Positions 6,990 through 11,627 of a DNA stretch of 11,627 nt are shown in pieces. A program made the translations under genes and the position numbers. The DNA is taken from contig JAWXBI010000018.1 in NCBI GenBank assembly GCA_034439915.1, positions 1 through 11,627 of the forward strand, read 5' to 3'. The notes under the pieces were generated by a model, which worked only from the letters and a program-made list of their open reading frames with translations, ran no database searches and had not been told where the DNA came from. This DNA is from JADJLQ01 sp034439915. Its GTDB lineage: Bacteria; Bacteroidota; Bacteroidia; Chitinophagales; Saprospiraceae. The stretch's first letter is position 1. The number at the start of each line of letters is the position of its first letter.

Positions 6990-7136
6990 TTAATTAGAAT
7001 TGAATAAAATGTCATTTACGATTTTAAATCCTGGTACAATAGGGTATACCTTTTCGAGGGATATCCATAAAAAATCTACCCTGAAATCAGAATTAATCTT
7101 GTTTCCAAAGTTCAGGTAGTTATCTCTTTCCTTCAT
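6990..7136 (-). CDS. Doubtful small ORF upstream of the DUF4142 gene
   Basis: From an ATG at 7136 this minus-strand ORF encodes 48 residues beginning MKERDNYLNFGNKINSDF and ending PGFKIVNDILFNSN. A TTG start at 7187 would extend it to 65. It has no signal peptide, membrane helix or recognised domain. It ends 19 bp before the DUF4142 start, which is compatible with co-transcription, and its composition is not obviously random. It could equally be a gene remnant or chance ORF in AT-rich DNA. Confidence 0.22.
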   Translation of the reverse strand: MKERDNYLNFGNKINSDFRVDFLWISLEKVYPIVPGFKIVNDILFNSN

Positions 7137-7341
7137 TACACAATTACAGAAATAAGTTACAGAATTAACATTATTACTGTTAGTCAATCAGGTCATAAGT
7201 AAGGGTCGGGTGGCTTTTAGCCGATTATAGTTTGAATTGAACAAGGATATCTAAATGATACCTGGTTTTAAAGAATCGGATGATTATAATAAGTCGATCC
7301 GTTTTCTTTTTTCCTGCGCGTATATATTATCGTTATATCGT

Positions 7342-7361
7342 ATATGTTTAAATAAACATAT
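7342..7361. promoter_or_regulatory. 20-bp AT-rich palindrome
   Basis: ATATGTTTA, AA, TAAACATAT forms a perfect 9-bp inverted repeat with a 2-base centre. It is about 40 bp past the DUF1801 stop in the direction of transcription and far upstream of the DUF4142 gene. The GTTTA/TAAAC core recurs in the neighbouring inverted repeat at 7372-7395. It could be a dimeric regulator site or part of a terminator; the sequence does not decide. Confidence 0.35.
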
Positions 7362-7371
7362 TTAACAAGCA

Positions 7372-7395
7372 AGTAAACAATGTATTACGTTTACT
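7372..7395 (-). terminator. Inverted repeat just after the DUF1801 gene, possible terminator
   Basis: AGTAAAC (7372-7378) and GTTTACT (7389-7395) are perfect 7-bp inverted repeats around a 10-base loop. They start only four bases beyond the DUF1801 stop on the minus strand. The position suits a transcription end, but the stem is weak and AT-rich and there is no clear U-tract, so an operator with the same GTTTA core as the 7342 palindrome is equally possible. Confidence 0.28.
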
Positions 7396-7398
7396 GAT

Positions 7399-7767
7399 TT
7401 ATTTTTTAGCGGACTTTCTCAGGTTTTCCTTCATTCGTTGCTTTATAACCTCAATAATCAGCCCCAGGGGCAGTGGTCCGGTCAGGGGGAAACGGAGGGT
7501 GGATTTGGTTCCCTGGTAACGTATTAATTTCTGACGAAGCGCGCCGGTGGCAGCAGGCATAGGATATAGCGCCAAGTGGTTTTTCCAGGCTGCAAATGAT
7601 ATCAACATACCTTTCCATTTATACAATGGCATATTATAACTGATGATTTCTTCGGCTTCCGGCACAGTCTGTTTAACCACCTCGCGAAGTTGATTCAGTT
7701 TTTGTTGGATATCTTTCGGAAACCCGGAAATGTATTTTTCAACCGTTTTAGGTTTTGGCCCTGTCAT
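7399..7767 (-). CDS. DUF1801 (YdhG-like) protein
   Basis: This 122-residue cytosolic protein has no signal peptide. Its order of motifs is that of the DUF1801/YdhG-like fold: TVEKYISGFP near the N-terminus, the helix and turn VPEAEEIISYNMPLY (35-49), the sheet segment FAAWKNHLALYPMP (58-71), then STLRFPLTGPLPLGLI (89-104) and a basic C-terminal helix. Members are sometimes annotated as iron chaperone-like by relation to the frataxin-like fold of Bacillus YdhG. That function should not be assumed here. The start lies 30 bp after the stop of the LigD-type phosphoesterase gene on the same strand, so the two are probably one transcript. The lysine-rich tail (KENLRKSAKK) could contact nucleic acid, which is speculation. 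Confidence 0.85.
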   Translation of the reverse strand: MTGPKPKTVEKYISGFPKDIQQKLNQLREVVKQTVPEAEEIISYNMPLYKWKGMLISFAAWKNHLALYPMPAATGALRQKLIRYQGTKSTLRFPLTGPLPLGLIIEVIKQRMKENLRKSAKK

Positions 7768-7797
7768 GAAATTTGATATTTTAATACTTCAATATTA

Positions 7798-8394
7798 TCA
7801 TTTATTAAACCTGTCCTGGTTTGATTTTTCAATTTCCCCCAGCCGTTTACCGGAAAGTACCGATTTATCCTTTTTAGTAATGTCCGTTTTAGACGCATAT
7901 AAATCGGTCACTTTAATGAGCAGCCAAACATTATCCTGACTGCTTTTCGATTTGACTAAAACAAATTCACCTTTTAATTTTTGGCCCTTCAAGATAAATT
8001 TTAATTTCCCCTCCTTCCATTGGTCCCTGAGTCTTTTGTTTTGTGTGGTTTTATCTTCATCACCACCCTCTGCCGGTTCGCAAGTGCCCTCATCCCATAC
8101 CATTACCGTCCCGGCCCCATAACCGCCAGGGATTACCCCTTCAAAACTACGGTAATCAAAGGGATGATCCTCCACTTCCATGGCAAGCCTTTTAATATCC
8201 GGGTCGGTGGAAGGGCCTTTAGGGACCGCCCAGCTCTTTAAGACCCCGTCAATTTCTAAACGGAAATCATAATGCAATCGGGATGCATCGTGTTTTTGAA
8301 CCACAAACCGGAGGCTATCCCTTTCGGGCTTGCCGCTTTTAGGTTCGGGACTTTCTTTAAAATTTCGTTTCGAATTGAACCTCAAGTGTGTCAT
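7798..8394 (-). CDS. Stand-alone LigD-type DNA 3'-phosphoesterase
   Basis: At 198 residues this is essentially only the phosphoesterase module of bacterial DNA ligase D, without the ligase or polymerase domains. The family removes 3'-phosphate and 3'-ribonucleoside ends during DNA repair. The diagnostic block FVVQKHDASRLHYDFRLEID (30-49) supplies His35, His41, Asp43 and Arg45, and RLAMEVEDHPFDY (69-81) supplies His77 and Tyr81. Their spacing is the same as the six active-site residues known from Pseudomonas LigD (His42, His48, Asp50, Arg52, His84, Tyr88). FEGVIPGGYGAGTVMVWDEG (84-103) is the next hallmark. The catalytic set is therefore complete. The C-terminal 40 residues are charged and probably flexible. 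No Ku or LigD partner lies in this window; any partner must be elsewhere. It is likely co-transcribed with DUF1801. Confidence 0.92.
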   Translation of the reverse strand: MTHLRFNSKRNFKESPEPKSGKPERDSLRFVVQKHDASRLHYDFRLEIDGVLKSWAVPKGPSTDPDIKRLAMEVEDHPFDYRSFEGVIPGGYGAGTVMVWDEGTCEPAEGGDEDKTTQNKRLRDQWKEGKLKFILKGQKLKGEFVLVKSKSSQDNVWLLIKVTDLYASKTDITKKDKSVLSGKRLGEIEKSNQDRFNK

Positions 8395-8413
8395 GGGCTA
8401 ATCTGTATTTTGA

Positions 8414-8438
8414 ATATCCAAACAGTACCATATCCAAA
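8414..8438. repeat. Direct repeat ATATCCAAA x2 upstream of the phosphoesterase gene
   Basis: ATATCCAAA occurs at 8414-8422 and 8430-8438 (period 16), 20-44 bases before the phosphoesterase start on the minus strand. Read in that direction it is TTTGGATAT twice, with TTTG-type elements in the region where a promoter would lie. It may reflect promoter elements or a regulator site, but spacing does not fit a clean Bacteroidota -33/-7 pair. Confidence 0.3.
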
Positions 8439-8522
8439 TTAAAAATCCTGATCGGTACAGGCAATCGATATTATACTAAACTTATCCTGGGCGGTAAAAA
8501 TTGCAGGAATTAAGATTGTATG

Positions 8523-8532
8523 CTCCCGGGAG
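8523..8532. promoter_or_regulatory. CTCCCGGGAG palindrome between ATPase and phosphoesterase genes
   Basis: A perfect 10-base palindrome lies in the 178-bp spacer, 41 bases beyond the ATPase stop in the direction of transcription. It is the only GC-rich structure in an AT-rich spacer. As an uninterrupted palindrome it cannot form a useful terminator hairpin without a loop, so a protein-binding site or chance is more likely. Confidence 0.22.
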
Positions 8533-8572
8533 AATAACCCTTAATTTGTTTACCTTGAATTATGAGCCACCT

Positions 8573-11167
8573 TTAAACCTGTTTTTCAGGCAGGACAGCC
8601 GCTTCATCCCGATGGTAAGTTGGACGGAACACCAACTTAAGAGATTCAATAAATAATATGCCGGCCAGGGTAAGCCCAAGGATCATTTTCATCACCTCTC
8701 CATTTAGCGTACTCGTTTTAAAAATGGATTGCAAGGCGGGGATATAGACTATCGATAGCTGAAGGAGGACGGTCAGGAGAATAGCGCCCCACATACCCTT
8801 GTTGACCATCCAATCCCTCGAAAAAATAGAATGATGCATCGAGCGGACAGAAAGGGCGTTTCCCAATTGTATAAAACACAACAAGGTAAAAACAGCCGTT
8901 CGCTGAATGCTCACCTCATAACCCTGGGCTGCAGTCCACCACTGGATAAAGATAGCTGCTACAGCCATGATCAGGCCTGTGACTAAAATTTTCGGAATCA
9001 GTTTGCCTGCAAATAAATTTTCCTTGGGGTGCCGGGGTGGATGGTTCATAATTCCTTTTTCTGCCGGTTCAGCGACCAGGGCAAGTCCCGGCAATCCATC
9101 AGTCACCAGGTTAATCCAAAGAATATGGATAGGCAACAATGGAATAGCCAGGCCGATAATTGGAGCAAAAAAGATAGTAAGGATTTCCCCCAGGTTGCAG
9201 GAGAGCACGTATAGGATAAACTTTTTGATATTTGCATAAATCCGCCTTCCTTCCTTTATGGCTTTGACAATGGTGGCAAAATTATCATCCAATAAAATCA
9301 TATCGGCAGCCTCTTTGGATACATCTGTACCGGTAATGCCCATGGCCACTCCAATATCCGCTTGTTTCAAAGAAGGTGCATCATTGACCCCATCGCCGGT
9401 CATGGCTACAAATTCACCGTTTGCCTGGAGTGATTTTACAATGTTCAATTTTTGTTGCGGAGAAACCCTGGCGTAAACCAAGGTTGTTTTCGTGGCCACC
9501 TTGAATTCCTCCTCAGACAATTTCTCCAGGTCGGATCCTGTTTTAGCCGCATTGGATCCTTCTTGAATCATCCCGAGCCTGGAAGCAATGGCAGTGGCTG
9601 TCAGCGGCTGGTCACCGGTAATCATTACAGTCTTTATTCCAGCTGATTTACATTGCCGGATAGCTTCTTCTATTTCCGGCCTGGGTGGGTCGATCATCGC
9701 TGTTATACCTAACGGATTAATATCCTGCTCATTTTCAACGGTTAGTTTATCTGGTTTTGTATCAAAAATTTTATATCCGAAAAACAGCACCCTCAAACCT
9801 TCCGAAGCCCACTCCCGGTTTTTGATCAGCCATTGTTCAGCCGTGGCTTTATGTTCAGCAGAATAAATTTCCGCCATTTTAACCGGGGCACCTTTTACAA
9901 ATAATATCCAATGATCCCCGTCCTGGTGCAGGGTGCTCATCCTCATCCGGGTAGCATCAAAAGGGAGTTTTTCAACTAATGGAAATTTCTTTTCTGCCTC
10001 CTCTTTTGAAAATCCCGCACCTAATGCATATTTAACTAATGCGGTCTCTGTGGAATCACCCAACAATTCTTTATTCTCGGCAATCCTCACCTCGTTGTTT
10101 AATAACATAGCTTCATTAAATAATGCCTTGCTCTCGCCGCTTACTTCCTGCTTTTCAAGGGTCATGATATTTTGGGTCAGCGTTCCGGTCTTATCGCTGC
10201 AGATATAGGTTACCGAGCCCAGGGTTTCTACCGCAGGCAGGTTCCGCATCAGTGCTTTTTGTTTTACCATCCGGTGGGCACCCCGTGCAAGTGCAATGGT
10301 TATTACGGCAGGGAGGGCTTCTGGCAAGGCTGCCACGGCCAAAGACAAAGCGGTAAGAAACATTTGGAAGGCTGGTTCTCCACGCCACAATCCAAACACA
10401 AAAACGATCAGGCAGATGAGAATGACGATAATAGCTAATTGTTTGGCGAATACGCCTAACCGCTTTTGCAGCGGGGTTTTTTGAGACCCTTCCTCCATCA
10501 TACCGGCTATCTTTCCAAGTTCAGTAAGCATACCGATAGAGGTGACGATGGCTTTAGCAGAACCGCTGCTGACTATGGTCCCTTTGAAAATCATGTTGTG
10601 CTGATCCCCCGGCACCAGGTTTTCCCCGATGATTGCTTCCGTCTGTTTTTCGATGGCATGGCTCTCTCCGGTCAGGGATGCTTCATGGGTATTAAATGAG
10701 CTAATCTCTAATAATCTGGCATCTGCGGGAACGATGTCACCGGCTTCCAATACAATTAAATCACCTGGGACCAGGTACACTGCTTGCAGTTTCTCCGGCT
10801 TACCATCCCGGATGACCAAGGCATTCCGGGCCACCATTTTTTTTAGCATCCTGACCGATTCCTCTGCACTATTCTCCTGTGAATATCCCATCAAAGCATT
10901 GCCCAATATAATCGCCACAATGACGAAGGCATCGGTGTGCTCACCGGCAACAAAGGAAATTACTGCGGCAATAATCAATATCAGGATCATTACATCTTTA
11001 AATTGCCCCAACAGGATAACCCATTTACTTTTTGGCTTGGTTTCCTTTAATACATTTTCCCCAAACTCCTTTTGAATTGCAGGCACAGCTTCTTTTTTTA
11101 ATCCAGTTAACGAAGTATGGAGTTGTTGGATGGTTTCCTCTGTGCTGCGTTGGTAGTAAGTGTTCAT
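8573..11167 (-). CDS. P2A-type (Ca2+-like) cation-transporting P-type ATPase
   Basis: This 864-residue protein is a full-length P-type ATPase. It has an N-terminal cation-ATPase domain (about 5-50), the actuator motif TGES (166-169), and the M4 motif PEALP (282-286). The phosphorylation site is CSDKTGTLT with Asp325. KGAP in the nucleotide domain is at 425-428, MITGD at 515-519 and TGDGVNDAP at 590-598. About ten membrane helices are expected, with the last six after residue 645. Ion-binding positions follow SERCA: Glu283 (Glu309), Asn658 and Glu661 in SCNLGE (Asn768, Glu771), Asn686, Thr689 and Asp690 in WINLVTDGLP (Asn796, Thr799, Asp800). The M8 position of SERCA Glu908 appears to be Gln767. 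This supports a Ca2+ or Mn2+ efflux pump rather than a heavy-metal or K+ pump. The gene starts 19 bp after the DUF4440 stop, so the two probably form one transcript. Confidence 0.93.
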   Translation of the reverse strand: MNTYYQRSTEETIQQLHTSLTGLKKEAVPAIQKEFGENVLKETKPKSKWVILLGQFKDVMILILIIAAVISFVAGEHTDAFVIVAIILGNALMGYSQENSAEESVRMLKKMVARNALVIRDGKPEKLQAVYLVPGDLIVLEAGDIVPADARLLEISSFNTHEASLTGESHAIEKQTEAIIGENLVPGDQHNMIFKGTIVSSGSAKAIVTSIGMLTELGKIAGMMEEGSQKTPLQKRLGVFAKQLAIIVILICLIVFVFGLWRGEPAFQMFLTALSLAVAALPEALPAVITIALARGAHRMVKQKALMRNLPAVETLGSVTYICSDKTGTLTQNIMTLEKQEVSGESKALFNEAMLLNNEVRIAENKELLGDSTETALVKYALGAGFSKEEAEKKFPLVEKLPFDATRMRMSTLHQDGDHWILFVKGAPVKMAEIYSAEHKATAEQWLIKNREWASEGLRVLFFGYKIFDTKPDKLTVENEQDINPLGITAMIDPPRPEIEEAIRQCKSAGIKTVMITGDQPLTATAIASRLGMIQEGSNAAKTGSDLEKLSEEEFKVATKTTLVYARVSPQQKLNIVKSLQANGEFVAMTGDGVNDAPSLKQADIGVAMGITGTDVSKEAADMILLDDNFATIVKAIKEGRRIYANIKKFILYVLSCNLGEILTIFFAPIIGLAIPLLPIHILWINLVTDGLPGLALVAEPAEKGIMNHPPRHPKENLFAGKLIPKILVTGLIMAVAAIFIQWWTAAQGYEVSIQRTAVFTLLCFIQLGNALSVRSMHHSIFSRDWMVNKGMWGAILLTVLLQLSIVYIPALQSIFKTSTLNGEVMKMILGLTLAGILFIESLKLVFRPTYHRDEAAVLPEKQV

Positions 11168-11186
11168 TAATGGTCAGACTATTGAT

Positions 11187-11600
11187 TTAAAATGAAATGG
11201 TCCCGCCCGGGAATTGGATATCGTTTCTCTTGTTGTTAGCTGGGGTTAGCATAGTGAGTACACAAAGCCAAACTCCATGTGTTCTTATAAAAATATTGGT
11301 TGACCATTCATAGAGACTAAAATTTTGTCCCTCAAAGGTGCCTGCACTGATACCACGTCCGACCACGATGCCGGTATCACCGTAAACATTTATTATCAGC
11401 TCATCGACATCCATTCTGTTATGGCTAACCATGCCCGAACTAATCCATTTTAAAAAAGCTGACTTTGAAGTAATGCCATCAGAACCAATGATTACCCCTT
11501 CATCAGCCATAAAACCGCCTATTTCAGCGGGATCATTTTTTACCATAGCCTCGTCCCACACTTTGGCCAATGTTAATAATTCTTGTTTTTCCCTTTCCAT
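11187..11600 (-). CDS. DUF4440 / NTF2-like protein
   Basis: This 137-residue cytosolic protein has the pattern of the SnoaL/NTF2-like superfamily. An N-terminal helix pair contains LAKVWDEAMVKNDPAEIGGF (12-31), followed by the MADEGVIIGSDGI strand, a helix containing KSAFLKWISSG, and four long strands (DELIINVYGDTGIVVGRG, then FSLYEWSTNIFIRTHGVWLC and onward). The best label is DUF4440. Such proteins are cone-shaped binding or enzyme folds, and the ligand cannot be predicted. It lies 19 bp upstream of the P-type ATPase gene on the same strand. The ATG at 11600 is followed at once by MEREKQELL, which fits the expected start of the first helix. Only 27 bases precede it in the window, so its promoter is mostly outside. 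Confidence 0.78.
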   Translation of the reverse strand: MEREKQELLTLAKVWDEAMVKNDPAEIGGFMADEGVIIGSDGITSKSAFLKWISSGMVSHNRMDVDELIINVYGDTGIVVGRGISAGTFEGQNFSLYEWSTNIFIRTHGVWLCVLTMLTPANNKRNDIQFPGGTISF

Positions 11601-11627
11601 AAGAAAGAATTTGAATAAAAGGTTAAA

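Larger units (their letters stand above)
7188..7398. other. AT-rich intergenic stretch with palindromes
   Basis: No gene is visible here on either strand. Together with the doubtful ORF it makes a 428-bp gap between the DUF1801 stop and the DUF4142 start, and it probably holds the promoter of the latter. The clearest structures are the two inverted repeats at 7342-7361 and 7372-7395, listed separately. I find no convincing TTTG/TAnnTTTG promoter pair. Confidence 0.5.

Noticed and set aside
7730..7939. 69-codon plus-strand ORF spanning the DUF1801/phosphoesterase junction
   Set aside because: Overlaps two convincing minus-strand genes and shows no protein features of its own.
8967..9239. 90-codon plus-strand ORF and several others opposite the ATPase
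   Set aside because: All are antisense to conserved ATPase motifs, with no start-site context or recognisable domain.
10629..11075. 148-codon plus-strand ORF
   Set aside because: Antisense to the well-defined actuator-domain and M1-M2 part of the P-type ATPase; low-complexity composition typical of a shadow frame.
1..11627. CRISPR array, tRNA, rRNA, integron attC or phage genes
   Set aside because: No regularly spaced repeats, cloverleaf, rRNA core or phage structural motif was seen on either strand.

Overview
The window looks like a chromosomal segment from a member of the Bacteroidota, probably a Saprospiria- or Chitinophagia-like environmental lineage. The evidence is the set of protein families (DUF4142 lipoprotein, DM13 lipoproteins, DUF547, stand-alone LigD phosphoesterase, DUF1801), the relaxed lipoboxes, the near absence of Shine-Dalgarno sequences, and remnants of a GCDSIATLHLTI-type secreted repeat protein. 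The finer placement is inference.

Region 1 (1-5414, plus strand, AT-rich) is a six-gene, tightly packed apparent operon. It encodes a DM13 lipoprotein, an outer-membrane beta-barrel, a second DM13 lipoprotein, a secreted DUF547 protein, a cytosolic FAD/NAD(P)-dependent oxidoreductase, and a polytopic NapH/NosR/CcoG-like membrane protein with a two-cluster ferredoxin tail. Read together, the parts suggest a trans-envelope redox module. Electrons would pass from NAD(P)H through the flavoprotein and the membrane polyferredoxin to the periplasm, where two DM13 domains with the family's conserved cysteine, a DUF547 protein and a barrel are encoded alongside. I know of no described function for the set, and it is the best candidate here for an undescribed system.

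Region 2 (5415-6376) has no intact gene. It starts with an 87-bp MITE-like element that has perfect 11-bp terminal inverted repeats and a 10-bp target duplication (12 bp of direct repeat). After it come a decayed ORF tail and a frameshifted pseudogene of a secreted repeat-containing protein.

Region 3 (6377-11600, minus strand) is markedly more GC-rich beyond about 7400. In transcription order from the right edge it encodes a small NTF2-like DUF4440 protein, an 864-residue P2A-type (Ca2+-like) cation ATPase, a stand-alone LigD-type 3'-phosphoesterase, a DUF1801 (YdhG-like) protein, then a 428-bp AT-rich gap with palindromes and a doubtful small ORF, and finally a DUF4142 lipoprotein. The plus-strand operon and the minus-strand genes converge on the decayed zone. 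No tRNA, rRNA, CRISPR array or intact transposase gene is visible.
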